Assembly: GCF_016937655.1 (NCBI RefSeq)
Contig: NZ_JAFHKL010000004.1
Span: 186,001-250,000, forward strand
Direction of reading: 5' to 3'
From: Chromobacterium alkanivorans
Lineage (GTDB): Bacteria; Pseudomonadota; Gammaproteobacteria; Burkholderiales; Chromobacteriaceae
DNA: 64,000 bases
The position numbers and the translations under genes are program-made. Positions 35,940 to 44,491 of this stretch are shown here, piece by piece. The number at the start of each line of letters is the position of its first letter. Position 1 is the stretch's first letter. The notes beneath the pieces were generated by a model, which was given only the letters and a program-made list of their open reading frames with translations, did no database searches and was not told the DNA's origin.

Positions 35940-35953
35940 GATTGCTATAAATT

Positions 35954-36029
35954 TGGTGGGTCGTGCGGGATTCGAACCTGCGACCAACGGATTAAAAGTC
36001 CGCTGCTCTACCAGCTGAGCTAACGACCC
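35954..36029 (-). tRNA. tRNA-Lys (TTT), third of three
   Basis: A 76-base cloverleaf including encoded CCA. The acceptor stem GGGTCGT pairs with ACGACCC, the D arm is AGCTCAGCTGGTAGAGCA, the anticodon loop is CTTTTAA (anticodon TTT), and the T arm is GCAGGTTCGAATCCTGC. Identical to the two copies upstream. Confidence 0.97.
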
Positions 36030-36054
36030 GATCCAGGGCGCTAAGAGTTTGTAG

Positions 36055-36130
36055 TGGTGGGTCGTGCGGGATTCGAACCTGCGACCAACGGATTAAAAGT
36101 CCGCTGCTCTACCAGCTGAGCTAACGACCC
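36055..36130 (-). tRNA. tRNA-Lys (TTT), second of three
   Basis: Same 76-base sequence as its neighbours, anticodon TTT, encoded CCA. Spacers of 25 and 37 bases separate it from the other copies. Confidence 0.97.
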
Positions 36131-36167
36131 TCTAACAAAACTCTTGGCAATTTCCGGCATCGGAAAC

Positions 36168-36243
36168 TGGTGGGTCGTGCGGGATTCGAACCTGCGACCA
36201 ACGGATTAAAAGTCCGCTGCTCTACCAGCTGAGCTAACGACCC
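36168..36243 (-). tRNA. tRNA-Lys (TTT), first of three
   Basis: Promoter-proximal copy of three identical tRNA-Lys genes, with anticodon TTT and encoded CCA. The promoter lies 14 bases upstream of its first base. Confidence 0.97.
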
Positions 36244-36256
36244 AAGAGAGAGCGCA

Positions 36257-36285
36257 ACTATAATGAAACAGTTCAGGGTCGTCAA
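36257..36285 (-). promoter_or_regulatory. sigma-70 promoter of the tRNA-Lys operon
   Basis: TTGACG (36285-36280) and TATAGT (36262-36257) on the minus strand with a 17-base spacer. Transcription would start near 36250, a few bases before the first tRNA. Confidence 0.88.
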
Positions 36286-36500
36286 CGGGTTTTTGCATTT
36301 TTTTTCATGAGAATGACAGCGTCACGACTGGAAAAGCCGGATGCAAACGGGAACCGAAGCCCCGCGAGATCATCTAAGCCCGAACGATAATTCCAAGCCG
36401 GCCTTGAAAGCCGACAAGCCATACCCATGTGTAGAATAAGGGATCAGGTTTACGCGTCCGCCGCCTGATTGCGAAACCCACTTATCGGATTCAGTTGCCC

Positions 36501-36938
36501 ATGCGCACCTTCCTCATCCTGCTGTTGCTGTACCCCTTCGCTGAAATCGCCGCGCTGGTGGCTTTGGCGGATCGCTTCGGCGGCCTGGCCGTCTTCCTGT
36601 TCGTCGTGCTGTCTTCCCTGCTGGGCTTATGGATGCTGCGCAATCAGCAGATCGGCGCCTTGTTCACCCTGGGCAGCGTGATGCGCCAGGGCGACCGCGT
36701 ATCGCTGTATTCCCTGCTCTGGCCGCTGCGCTATTTGCTGGCCGGCGTGTTGTTCCTGATACCAGGCGTCATCAGCGACCTGGCCGCCGTACTATTGCTG
36801 CTGCCTTTCAAAGGCCCCAGCATTGCCGTCAACGCTCGCGCGGCGACCGGACCCGGACCCGCTGCCGATCCCGACGCCATCGATGGAGAATACACCCGGG
36901 TGGACAAGACCACCCCGCCCGACCGGCGCCTTCACTGA
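36501..36938 (+). CDS. fxsA: FxsA-family membrane protein
   Basis: 145 residues. Hydrophobic segments at about 4-20, 25-45, and 75-100 and the family pattern (LLLYPFAEIAALVALADRFGGLAVFLFVVLSSLLG, later LAGVLFLIPGVISDLAAVLLL, with the Pro-Gly pair). In E. coli, FxsA overproduction relieves phage T7 exclusion by F plasmids; its normal role is unknown. ATG at 36501 was preferred over the TTG two codons earlier. Its stop overlaps the convergent DUF167 gene by seven bases. Confidence 0.85.
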   Translation: MRTFLILLLLYPFAEIAALVALADRFGGLAVFLFVVLSSLLGLWMLRNQQIGALFTLGSVMRQGDRVSLYSLLWPLRYLLAGVLFLIPGVISDLAAVLLLLPFKGPSIAVNARAATGPGPAADPDAIDGEYTRVDKTTPPDRRLH

Positions 36939-37228
36939 AAGTCCAGCCGCCGCAGCGCGTCCTCCTCGGTGATCTCGCATTGCAACAAGACCACCTTGTG
37001 CCGGCTCTTGTCGCCGGACAGCAGTTGGACGTCGCGCTTGGCCACGGCGAAACGCTGCGCCAGCCAGGCCAGCAAGGCCGCATTGGCCTTGCCGTCCACC
37101 GGCGGCGCCGCCAAGCGCACTTTCAGGCAGTCGCCATGTTCGCCCGCCGCCTCGGTTTTCTTGGCGCCGGGCTGCACGTGCAGAGTGAGACGGACAGTGC
37201 CGTTGCGGCAGTCCAGCCAAGGTTTCAT
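36932..37228 (-). CDS. DUF167/YggU family protein
   Basis: 98 residues. The conserved core is LHVQPGAKKTE, LKVRLAAPPVDGKANAALLAWLAQRFAVAK, VQLLSGDKSRHKVV, as in YggU/UPF0235 proteins. No membrane segment. The function is not known; members often sit near yggT, proC or yggS, which are absent here. The start at 37228 gives MKPWLDCRNGTV. Confidence 0.88.
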   Translation of the reverse strand: MKPWLDCRNGTVRLTLHVQPGAKKTEAAGEHGDCLKVRLAAPPVDGKANAALLAWLAQRFAVAKRDVQLLSGDKSRHKVVLLQCEITEEDALRRLDFQ

Positions 37229-37327
37229 GATTTTTTCCCGCAAAACGGGAGAGTGTAGTCCAAAAGCCGCCGCGCTGGCGTCAGCCGGCCAGGCGTCCGC
37301 TCTCCCTTCACTTATGAGGATATCGCG

Positions 37328-37795
37328 ATGGATATTGGAATCAACGAACAAGACCGCCAGGAAATCGCTCATGGCTTGTCCCGCCTGCTGGCCGACACTT
37401 ACACCCTGTACCTGAAAACCCACAACTTCCACTGGAACGTGACCGGGCCGATGTTCAACACCCTGCACCTGATGTTCGAAACCCAGTACAACGAACTGGC
37501 GCTGGCGGTGGACGCCGTGGCCGAACGCATCCGCGCGCTGGGCCACCACGCGCCGGGCAGCTACGCCGACTACGCCAAGCTGACCGCGATCCAGGAAGCC
37601 GCCGGCGCTCCGCCCAAGGCGGAGGAGATGATCCGCCAACTGGTGGACGGCCATGAAACCGTGTGCCGCACCGCGCGCAGCATTTTCGCCGTGGTTGAAC
37701 GCGCCTCCGACGAGCCCAGCGCCGACCTGTTGACCCAGCGCCTGCAGGTTCACGAGAAAACCGCCTGGATGCTGCGCAGCCTGCTGGAAAAATAA
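37328..37795 (+). CDS. dps: DNA-protecting ferritin-like protein Dps
   Basis: 155 residues. Ferroxidase ligands lie in [11 protein letters not shown] (His35) and [16 protein letters not shown] (His47, Glu51), typical for Dps/Bfr-like miniferritins, with [17 protein letters not shown]. The N-terminus is short and not Lys-rich, so direct DNA binding is uncertain. It oxidises Fe(II) with peroxide and stores ferric iron in a 12-mer. Clear ATG with GAGGA upstream; own terminator follows. Confidence 0.94.
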   Translation: MDIGINEQDRQEIAHGLSRLLADTYTLYLKTHNFHWNVTGPMFNTLHLMFETQYNELALAVDAVAERIRALGHHAPGSYADYAKLTAIQEAAGAPPKAEEMIRQLVDGHETVCRTARSIFAVVERASDEPSADLLTQRLQVHEKTAWMLRSLLEK

Positions 37796-37820
37796 TAGCC
37801 GTCGGTTTCGACGCACCGTC

Positions 37821-37845
37821 ACGCCGCGCTCAGCGCGGCGTTTTT
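37821..37845 (+). terminator. terminator of dps
   Basis: ACGCCGCG (37821-37828) pairs with CGCGGCGT (37834-37841), followed by four more Ts. Confidence 0.82.
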
Positions 37846-37941
37846 GCTGGCCGCCGTGCTACACTTTCAGCTGCACTCGGTTCCGCCTGCGGCGGCATCC
37901 GCGGCGAACTCCGCTTACCCGGTGAAAGCCAACAGCCACCC

Positions 37942-38802
37942 ATGTCCACTAGCCCGCCCTCGCCCTCATCCCCCAGCGCCACCATGCTGCCGCTGGGCTT
38001 GACGCTGCTCGCCTCGCTGCTGGTTCATCTGCTGCTGTTCAGCCTGGAGATTCGCCCGCGCTCCAGCCCGCCCGCGCCCGCCTCCGCCCAGATCATCAAT
38101 GTGCAGTTGAACCAGACGCCCAGCCGCCAGACGCCCAAGACCCGCCGGCTGGCGGAACACAACAATCAAGGGGCCGGCAACAGCGCGCAGGCGGACAAGC
38201 TGGCCAGCCACCGCGCCAAGCCGGTTGCCGTCCCTCAGGAGCCCGGCACCCCGGAACCCGCCGACGCCTCGCCGCGGCAGCAAACCATCGCCCGGCCGCC
38301 GGACGCCGGCAAGAAGCCGGCGCTGCCGCCGGCGCAGTCCGGCGCGGTCGGGCACGTCAGCGCCGGCAGCCTGCTGGCCCAGGTCGGCGACTTGAGCCGG
38401 CAGTTGGGCGACAGCGGCCTGGCCGACAATGAACAGGAAAGCGGCGGCAAACAGGGCAAGCTGGCCGAAAGCGCACGCGGCTACCCCTGGGCCCGCTATC
38501 AGGAAGACTGGCGGCTGAAAGTGGAGCGCATCGGCAACCTCAACTATCCGGAAGCCGCCCGCCGCCAGAACATCCACGGCGCGGTGACGCTGGAGGTGCT
38601 GATTTCCGCCGACGGCGGTCTGCGCGAGGTGCGCGTGCTGCGCAGCTCCGGCTTCGGCGTGCTGGACGAGGCCGCGCGCCGCATCGTGGAACTGGCCGCG
38701 CCCTACGCGCCGTTCCCGGCCTCGCTCGCCGAGCAATACAGCTCGCAGCGCATCCGCCAAAAATTCGTTTTCACTCGCGACAACCAATTATCCAGTCGCT
38801 GA
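37942..38802 (+). CDS. TonB-family energy transducer
   Basis: 286 residues. A cytoplasmic N-terminus is followed by one membrane segment (about residues 15-35, LGLTLLASLLVHLLLFSL), a Pro/Ala/Gln-rich periplasmic linker, and the TonB C-terminal domain (RIGNLNYPEAARRQNIHGAVTLEVLISADGGLREVRVLRSSGFGVLDEAAR). The membrane helix His of TonB is in LLVHLLLF. No exbB/exbD genes lie nearby. It would couple the proton-motive force to outer-membrane receptors; the partner receptor is not identified. Confidence 0.88.
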   Translation: MSTSPPSPSSPSATMLPLGLTLLASLLVHLLLFSLEIRPRSSPPAPASAQIINVQLNQTPSRQTPKTRRLAEHNNQGAGNSAQADKLASHRAKPVAVPQEPGTPEPADASPRQQTIARPPDAGKKPALPPAQSGAVGHVSAGSLLAQVGDLSRQLGDSGLADNEQESGGKQGKLAESARGYPWARYQEDWRLKVERIGNLNYPEAARRQNIHGAVTLEVLISADGGLREVRVLRSSGFGVLDEAARRIVELAAPYAPFPASLAEQYSSQRIRQKFVFTRDNQLSSR

Positions 38803-38822
38803 CACATCATCGAGGAATCCCC

Positions 38823-39191
38823 ATGTACGAAGTCAATCGCAGCATCGCCCTGATCCGCCCTCTCGCCCCCTTTCACGCCTGGCTGCAAGCCTTGCCCGGC
38901 GGCCTGGACGAAGAGATCTCGCTGGCGCACCTGGGACAGGACTGCAACGCGCTGCTGATCCCGGCGGCGGAGGATTACGCCGACGCCCAGGCCTTCGTTC
39001 ACGAGCGCTACCAGCAACTGTTCCAGGCCGAACTGGCCGACTGGTGCGACGACGACAGCCTGTGGCCGGAAGAATTGTCGCTGGAGCTGTTCCAGCAATG
39101 GTTCGCCGTGGAAATCCACTCCATCGTCACCGACCTGGTCGACGAGGCGCTGGAACGCGAAGCTTTCGTGCCGCTGGAACTGGGCGAATAA
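38823..39191 (+). CDS. conserved small acidic protein, unknown
   Basis: 122 residues, cytoplasmic, strongly acidic, with the pattern EVNRSIALIRPLAPFHAWLQALPGG and a C-terminal FAVEIHSIVTDLVDEALEREAF. No known domain is recognised, though it looks like a conserved betaproteobacterial/gammaproteobacterial protein. GAGGA lies before the ATG. It follows the TonB-like gene by 20 bases, so the two may be one transcript. Confidence 0.75.
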   Translation: MYEVNRSIALIRPLAPFHAWLQALPGGLDEEISLAHLGQDCNALLIPAAEDYADAQAFVHERYQQLFQAELADWCDDDSLWPEELSLELFQQWFAVEIHSIVTDLVDEALEREAFVPLELGE

Positions 39192-39259
39192 ACCTGCGCG
39201 TCGCGGCGTCGCCGACGACGGCGCCGGGCGCCATCACGAGCAAAGGGGAAAACACCATC

Positions 39260-39673
39260 ATGCAGCACGATACCAAGATCAAAGTGCGCGGCTACCATCT
39301 GGACCTGTACGGACACGTCAACAACGCCCGCTACCTGGAATTTCTGGAAGAGGCGCGCTGGAACTACTTCGAAAGCCGCGGCGACCTGCCCTGGTTCCTG
39401 CAATCCGGCCTGGCGCTGGTGGTCGTCAACATCAATATCGACTACCGCTACCCGGCCACCATGGGCGACGAGCTCGTGATCGAGACCGGGGTCAAGAGCA
39501 TAGGCACCCGCAGCGCGGTGATGCATCAGCGCGTGAGCCTGGCCGGCGGCGGCAAGCTGGTGGCCGAGGCCGACGTCACCTTCGCGGTGTTTGACGCCAA
39601 ACAAGGCAAGGCGGTGGCGCTGGACGGCAAGCTGAAGGAACTACTGGAACAAATGCTGGCCGAACAGGCTTGA
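39260..39673 (+). CDS. 4HBT-type acyl-CoA thioesterase
   Basis: 137 residues, hotdog fold. The catalytic Asp is in HLDLYGHVNNARYLEFLEEARW, the classic 4-hydroxybenzoyl-CoA thioesterase signature (DxxGHVNNxxY). Such enzymes hydrolyse acyl-CoA thioesters; YbgC-type members act on phospholipid precursors. The substrate is not known. AAAGGGG precedes the ATG at 39260; a longer frame upstream would overlap the previous gene. Co-transcription with the preceding acidic protein is possible. Confidence 0.87.
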   Translation: MQHDTKIKVRGYHLDLYGHVNNARYLEFLEEARWNYFESRGDLPWFLQSGLALVVVNINIDYRYPATMGDELVIETGVKSIGTRSAVMHQRVSLAGGGKLVAEADVTFAVFDAKQGKAVALDGKLKELLEQMLAEQA

Positions 39674-39728
39674 TCGTCATGGCATAAACAGTCCGGGCCG
39701 CGCCCGGACCTTACCGCAGGACAAGGAA

Positions 39729-40214
39729 ATGAAGAAAGGTCTGCTCGCGCTGCTGGGCGTCGCGCTGGTCGCCGCCGTCGCCTATATGGCGCTGTTCGCC
39801 GGCTCGCCGGCCCCCCAGATCAGCTACACCTCGCTCAACGGCCAAACCGCCAGCACCGAATCGCTGAAAGGCAAGGTGGTGCTGGTCAACTTCTGGGCCA
39901 CCAGCTGTCCGGGCTGCGTCGAGGAGATGCCGGAAATCAAGAAGATGCATCAGGAGTTCGCCGGCAAGGGCTATGAAACCATCGCGGTGGCGCTCAGCTA
40001 CGACCCGCCCAATTACGTGAAGAGCTTCGTGGACAAATACCAGCTGCCCTTTTTCGTGGCGCTGGACAGCAACGGCGAGATCGCCAAAGCCTTCGGCGAC
40101 ATCCAGCTGGCGCCGACCACTTTCCTGATCGACAAGCAGGGCAAGATCATCAAGCGCTACGTCGGCGTGATGGACTTCAAGGAAGTGCGCAAGCTGGTGC
40201 AACAGCACTTGTGA
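39729..40214 (+). CDS. TlpA-family thioredoxin-like protein (CPGC)
   Basis: 161 residues. An N-terminal membrane anchor or signal (LLALLGVALVAAVAYMALF) precedes a thioredoxin fold with FWATSCPGCVEEMPEI, active site CPGC, and the cis-Pro loop LAPTTFLI. It should be a periplasmic thiol-disulfide reductase, of the TlpA/ResA class used in cytochrome c maturation. A CPGC centre differs from the CGPC of the second TlpA-like gene at 59.2 kb, so roles may differ. It ends at a strong terminator. Confidence 0.88.
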   Translation: MKKGLLALLGVALVAAVAYMALFAGSPAPQISYTSLNGQTASTESLKGKVVLVNFWATSCPGCVEEMPEIKKMHQEFAGKGYETIAVALSYDPPNYVKSFVDKYQLPFFVALDSNGEIAKAFGDIQLAPTTFLIDKQGKIIKRYVGVMDFKEVRKLVQQHL

Positions 40215-40232
40215 GCCCGCCGCTCTCAAAAC

Positions 40233-40260
40233 AAACGCCCCGGTTCGCCGGGGCGTTTTT
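40233..40260 (+). terminator. terminator of the TlpA-like gene
   Basis: AACGCCCCGG (40234-40243), TTCG tetraloop, CCGGGGCGTT (40248-40257), then Ts. It abuts the convergent moeB stop codon. Confidence 0.9.
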
Positions 40261-41015
40261 CATCGCGCGGCGCACACCCCGCAGCCAGGGTCACGCGGCA
40301 CCTTGATCTGGCGAAACTCGCCGGCCAGACCGTCGTACAGGGTCAGCCAACCTACGCGCGGCGCGATGCCGGCCAACAGCTTGACCGCCTCCACCGCCTG
40401 CAGGCTGCCGATCACCCCCACCAGCGGCGACAGCACGCCGAAAGTCGCGCAGGGCCCGTCGCCGGCCTCGCCCTCGTCGGGGAACAGGCAATGGTAGCAA
40501 GGCGACGCCGCGTCGCGTGGATCGAACACCGCCAGTTGTCCGGAGAAGCGCACCGCGGCGCCGGACACCAGCGGCGTGCCGGCGGCGACGCAAGCGCGAT
40601 TCACCGCGTGGCGGGTGGCGAAATTGTCGCTGCAGTCCAGCACCAGATCGTGGCTGGCCGCCAATTGCTCCAGTTCCGCCAGGCCCAGCCGCCGCGTCAG
40701 CGCGGTCACCGCCACCTCGGGATTGATGCCGCGCATCCTGTCGGCGGCGGACTCGGCCTTCAAGCGCCCCAGGCTGCCGCTGTCGTGCACGATCTGGCGC
40801 TGCAGATTGGACAGCTCCACCACGTCGTCGTCGGCGATGCTGATCCGCCCTACTCCGGCGCTGGCCAGGTAGAGCGCCACCGGCGAGCCCAGCCCGCCGG
40901 CGCCGACGATCAGCGCCCGCGCCCGGCTCAGCCGCTGTTGGCCGGCGATATCGATTTCCGGCAGCAGAATGTGCCGGCTGTAGCGCAAGAGCGCCTGGTC
41001 GTTAAGTTCCGTCAT
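40260..41015 (-). CDS. moeB: MoeB/ThiF/HesA adenylyltransferase
   Basis: 251 residues. Nucleotide-binding GAGGLGSPVALYLASAGVGRISIADDDVVELSNLQRQ is followed by zinc ligands in PCYHC and a GCGVC near the C-terminus. MoeB activates the MoaD C-terminus for molybdopterin synthesis; ThiF does the same for ThiS. Without moaD, moaE or thiS beside it, sequence cannot separate the two; the symbol reflects the best family match. ATG at 41015 has GGA upstream. Confidence 0.85.
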   Translation of the reverse strand: MTELNDQALLRYSRHILLPEIDIAGQQRLSRARALIVGAGGLGSPVALYLASAGVGRISIADDDVVELSNLQRQIVHDSGSLGRLKAESAADRMRGINPEVAVTALTRRLGLAELEQLAASHDLVLDCSDNFATRHAVNRACVAAGTPLVSGAAVRFSGQLAVFDPRDAASPCYHCLFPDEGEAGDGPCATFGVLSPLVGVIGSLQAVEAVKLLAGIAPRVGWLTLYDGLAGEFRQIKVPRDPGCGVCAAR

Positions 41016-41063
41016 GTTTCCAGCCTAATCCGAACGCCGCCGCCGCGCCATCATCCAAAAGCA

Positions 41064-41092
41064 TAAGGCCAGCCGGTATCCGGCTGGCCTTA
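41064..41092 (-). terminator. terminator of ntrYX operon
   Basis: TAAGGCCAGCCGG (41064-41076), TAT, CCGGCTGGCCTTA (41080-41092). On the minus strand it follows the ntrX stop at 41115 and ends in a T-containing tail. Confidence 0.75.
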
Positions 41093-41114
41093 TGCGTCGA
41101 ACGGCGAAGCGAAC

Positions 41115-42383
41115 TTATTCTTCCACCGTCTTGCGGGCGAACTTGATGCCCAACTGCTTGAGCTTGCGGTACAGATGGGTGCGCTCCAGGCCCACTTTCT
41201 GCGCCACCCGGCTCATATTGCCGTTCTCCAGCGAGATATGGTACTCGAAGTAGCGGCGCTCCAGCTGCTCGCGCAACTCGCGCAGCGGCATGTTGAAGTC
41301 GAAACCCGACTCCTCCACCGGCTTCTCGTGGCGGAACTGCGCCAGCACCTTGTTGACTTCGCCTGCGTCCACTTCGTCCGACTCCGACGTCAGGGCCAGG
41401 CTCTTGATGATGCTGCGCAACTGCTCCAGATTGCCCGGCCAGTCGTACTGACGCAGCGCGTTGAGCGCCGCGGTGGTCAGCTTGCGCGCCGGCACCTGCT
41501 TGGACTCCACCAGCTCGGTCAGGATCTGCTCGGCGATGAAGATGATGTCCTCGGAATGCTCGCGCAGCGGCGGAATCGGCACGATCACGCTGGACAAGGC
41601 CGTCAGCAGGCGATTGTCGCATTCGGGATCCACCAGCAATTCCTGCAGCGGGCGGCTGCAGGAACACAGCAGCCGCACATTGAAACGGTCCAGCTTGGAC
41701 AGCAGGAACAGCAGCCCTTGTTGCACGCGACGGCCGTACTGGCCGATCTCCGGCAGGAACAAGACGCCGTTGTTGGCCTTCTGCAGCAGCTCCAGCGGCG
41801 CGTCCGCCAGTTGCTCCTGTTTGGCCGGGGTCACCCATGGGGTATTGCCCTGGTGGAAGAAGCGCGCCACCAGTTCGAAACCGGAACCGGGTTCGCCGGT
41901 CAGCAACACCGGCGACTTGACCTTGGCCACGCGCTCCAGCTGCCGCTTCAGCTCCTGGATAGGCTCGCTGCGGCCCAGCTTGTCCAGGTTCAGCGAGGTG
42001 TTGGCCTGCATGTCGCCGTATTTCAGCGCCCGCTGCACCGTGGTCAGCAGCTTTTGCAGCGCGATCGGCTTCTCGAGGAAGTCGAAAGCGCCGATGCGAG
42101 TCGCCTCCACCGCGGTGTCTATGCTGGCGTGACCGGACATCATCACCACCGGCATGTTCAGCTGGCCGGACTTGGCCCACTCCTTGAGCAGCGTCACGCC
42201 GTCGCAATCCGGCATCCAGATGTCCAGCAACACCAGTGCCGGACGTGTCTGGTTGCGCAGTTGCCTGGCCACCTCGGCGTTTTCCGCTAACGCAACGGTA
42301 TACCCCTCGTCCTGCAGTATCTCGGAGAGCAATTCACGAATACCGATTTCGTCGTCAACAATCAAAATATCGCTGCTACGCAT
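41115..42383 (-). CDS. ntrX: NtrX-type response regulator with degenerate AAA+ domain
   Basis: 422 residues. The receiver domain is intact (Asp54 in LVLLDIWMPDCDGV). The central AAA+ domain is degraded: the Walker A position reads GEPGSGFE (163-170) with Phe169 in place of Lys, the Walker B reads LFLPEIGQ with Pro211 in place of Asp, and no GAFTGA loop exists. The Walker A to Walker B distance is 42 residues, against 65 in the GlrR-type regulator of this same window. The Fis-type HTH is intact (GNMSRVAQKVGLERTHLYRKL). It probably binds DNA but cannot remodel sigma-54 polymerase. It overlaps ntrY by one base. Confidence 0.93.
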   Translation of the reverse strand: MRSSDILIVDDEIGIRELLSEILQDEGYTVALAENAEVARQLRNQTRPALVLLDIWMPDCDGVTLLKEWAKSGQLNMPVVMMSGHASIDTAVEATRIGAFDFLEKPIALQKLLTTVQRALKYGDMQANTSLNLDKLGRSEPIQELKRQLERVAKVKSPVLLTGEPGSGFELVARFFHQGNTPWVTPAKQEQLADAPLELLQKANNGVLFLPEIGQYGRRVQQGLLFLLSKLDRFNVRLLCSCSRPLQELLVDPECDNRLLTALSSVIVPIPPLREHSEDIIFIAEQILTELVESKQVPARKLTTAALNALRQYDWPGNLEQLRSIIKSLALTSESDEVDAGEVNKVLAQFRHEKPVEESGFDFNMPLRELREQLERRYFEYHISLENGNMSRVAQKVGLERTHLYRKLKQLGIKFARKTVEE

Positions 42384-44491
42384 TAGGCCTCCAGCAATGG
42401 CAGGGAGAGAAGGATGCGCGCGCCGTTGGGTTCGAGATTGCCCACTTTGATCTGCCCGTGGTGGTCTTCAAGAATCTTCTTGACCACCGCCAGGCCAAGA
42501 CCGGTGCCTTTGGTCTTGCTGGTCACATAGGGTTCGAACACGCGTTGCAGGATCTCCGGAGCGAAGCCCGGACCATTATCCTCCACGCAAACGAGCGCAT
42601 AGCCTTCTTCTTTTCGGCTGCTAATTTGAATCATCGGGATGTCAACGTCAAGGACCGCATCTTGCGCGTTCTGAATCAGGTTATGTAAAACCTGCCGCAA
42701 CAATGCCGCATCCGCCATGATCATCAACGGCCTTTCATCAAGCGCCATCTTAACAGCAGAGTTGGATTCGTAAAGAGCCATCACCTCCCGCACCACTTGA
42801 TTCAGGTCCAATTCGGTCAACTTGGTGCGCGGCGCGCGCGCATAATCGCGGAACGCGTCCACCATGGCCTTGAGCGCGCCCACCTGCTTGATGATGGTGT
42901 CGGTGGAGCGGCGCAGCATGTCGGCGTCAGCGCCGGCCAGCTTGTCCTGCAGCTTCATCGCCAGGCGCTCGGCCGACAGCTGTATCGGCGTCAGCGGATT
43001 GCGGATCTCGTGCGCCAGCCGTTTGGCCACCTCGCCCCAGGCCGCGTCGCGCTGGGCGCGCGCCAGTTCGGTGATGTCGTCGAACACCACCACATAGCCT
43101 ACCGCCGACGCTTCCGGCAGATGGGCGCCGCGCACCAGCAAGGTGCGCTCGCCCTGCACCGTCAAATAGTTAAGCTGGGTTTTCCAGTCGCTGTCGCTGT
43201 TCTTGGACGCGTACTCCAGCACGCATTCCACCAGCGGCGCCACCGCCGGAATCGACGTGGCCCAGTGCGGGAAATCCTGATCCGACACCTCGGCAAAATC
43301 CACGCCCAGAATGCGCGAGGCGCTGGTATTGGCGGCACGCAGCTGCCAGTCGGCGCCGAAGGCGATCACCCCGGCGCTCAGGTTGGCCAGGATGCTTTCC
43401 AGGTAGAGCTTGCTGCTTTCCAGCTCGCTGCGGCTGAGGTCCGCGGCGTGGCGCGCGTCCTCCAGCTGCTGCGTCATCCGGTTGAACAAGGTGGTCAGCA
43501 TGCCCAGTTCGTCGCGACGGTACACCGGATGGCGCTTGGAGAAGTCGCCCTGCGCCACCGCCCGGGTGCCGGCGGCCAGTTCCGACAAGGGCGCCGACAG
43601 CCGCTCGGACAGGAACAAGGCGAAGGCCAGCGCCGCGGTCAGCGCCAACAACGCGGACAGCGCCAGCGTCAGCATGTAGAAGGTGGTCAGGCCCTCGCGG
43701 CCTAGCAGCAGCTGGCGGTATTCGGCGCGCGCGGTCTCGATCTGCTCCGCGTCCTGGGCGATGCGCCCGGGCGCGGACTGCAGGGCCTGCAGCACGCGCT
43801 GCTGGCTGTCCAGATTGCGGTAAATCAACAGCGACTTCAGCACCAGGCCGCTGCCGCCGTCGTTCTCGAAACTGTCCAGCGTCTGACGCGGCTTGAGCTT
43901 GCCTATGCTCTCGCGCGACAGCGGAGGAGGCACTCGCTCGCTGAGCCCGCCGGCGAAGGCCAGCAGCTGGCCGCTGCGACTATAGACAGCAAGCTCGCGC
44001 AATCCCAATTGTTCGCGCAGACGCTCCAGCCGCGCCGGCAGCAAGCCTTCCGGCAAGGATTCGATATCGTCCTGCACCGAACGCGCGCGACGGCCCAGGT
44101 CCTCCTGCACGTACTGCAGCGAGTTGCGCGCCAGGCCCAGGCTGCGGTCCAGCGCGGACTCGACGCGGACGTCGAACCAGCTTTCAATGCTGCGGGTCAG
44201 GAACTGGGCGGACACGGTGAACACCAGGATGCCGGGCACCAGGGCCACCACCGCGAACATCATCACCAGCTTCTGGGTCAGCTTGGCGCCGAACACCCGT
44301 TGCCGCACCCGCTGCCGCAAGCGCAGCAGCTGGCGCGCCACCACGCCCAGCAGCGTGGCGAGCAAGAGGCCGTTCAGGCCGAACACCCACCAGTAATATT
44401 CGTTAAGTTTGGACGCGTTGCCGGTGGCCAGGGCCAGCAGATAAAGCAGGATGGCGCCCAGCGTCGCCAGCGCAATCACCGCGTAGCGCAT
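42383..44491 (-). CDS. ntrY: nitrogen-type sensor histidine kinase NtrY
   Basis: 702 residues. Membrane segments near residues 4-22, 34-55, 74-95 and about 285-310, with an extracytoplasmic region between the third and fourth. A HAMP linker follows (SERLSAPLSELAAGTRAVAQGDFSKRHPV), then a PAS domain (ILANLSAGVIAFGADWQLRAAN), HisKA with RLAHEIRNPLTPIQLSAERLA, and HATPase (NLIQNAQDAV, EDNGPGFAP, GTGLGLAVV). It phosphorylates NtrX. NtrYX systems respond to nitrogen, redox or oxygen conditions. The start overlaps the DUF4390 stop (TGATG). Confidence 0.93.
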   Translation of the reverse strand: MRYAVIALATLGAILLYLLALATGNASKLNEYYWWVFGLNGLLLATLLGVVARQLLRLRQRVRQRVFGAKLTQKLVMMFAVVALVPGILVFTVSAQFLTRSIESWFDVRVESALDRSLGLARNSLQYVQEDLGRRARSVQDDIESLPEGLLPARLERLREQLGLRELAVYSRSGQLLAFAGGLSERVPPPLSRESIGKLKPRQTLDSFENDGGSGLVLKSLLIYRNLDSQQRVLQALQSAPGRIAQDAEQIETARAEYRQLLLGREGLTTFYMLTLALSALLALTAALAFALFLSERLSAPLSELAAGTRAVAQGDFSKRHPVYRRDELGMLTTLFNRMTQQLEDARHAADLSRSELESSKLYLESILANLSAGVIAFGADWQLRAANTSASRILGVDFAEVSDQDFPHWATSIPAVAPLVECVLEYASKNSDSDWKTQLNYLTVQGERTLLVRGAHLPEASAVGYVVVFDDITELARAQRDAAWGEVAKRLAHEIRNPLTPIQLSAERLAMKLQDKLAGADADMLRRSTDTIIKQVGALKAMVDAFRDYARAPRTKLTELDLNQVVREVMALYESNSAVKMALDERPLMIMADAALLRQVLHNLIQNAQDAVLDVDIPMIQISSRKEEGYALVCVEDNGPGFAPEILQRVFEPYVTSKTKGTGLGLAVVKKILEDHHGQIKVGNLEPNGARILLSLPLLEA

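Noticed and set aside
35843-35941. Short plus-strand frame beginning ATGACTGCCGAG
   Set aside because: It runs into the tRNA operon terminator and has no ribosome site or homology.
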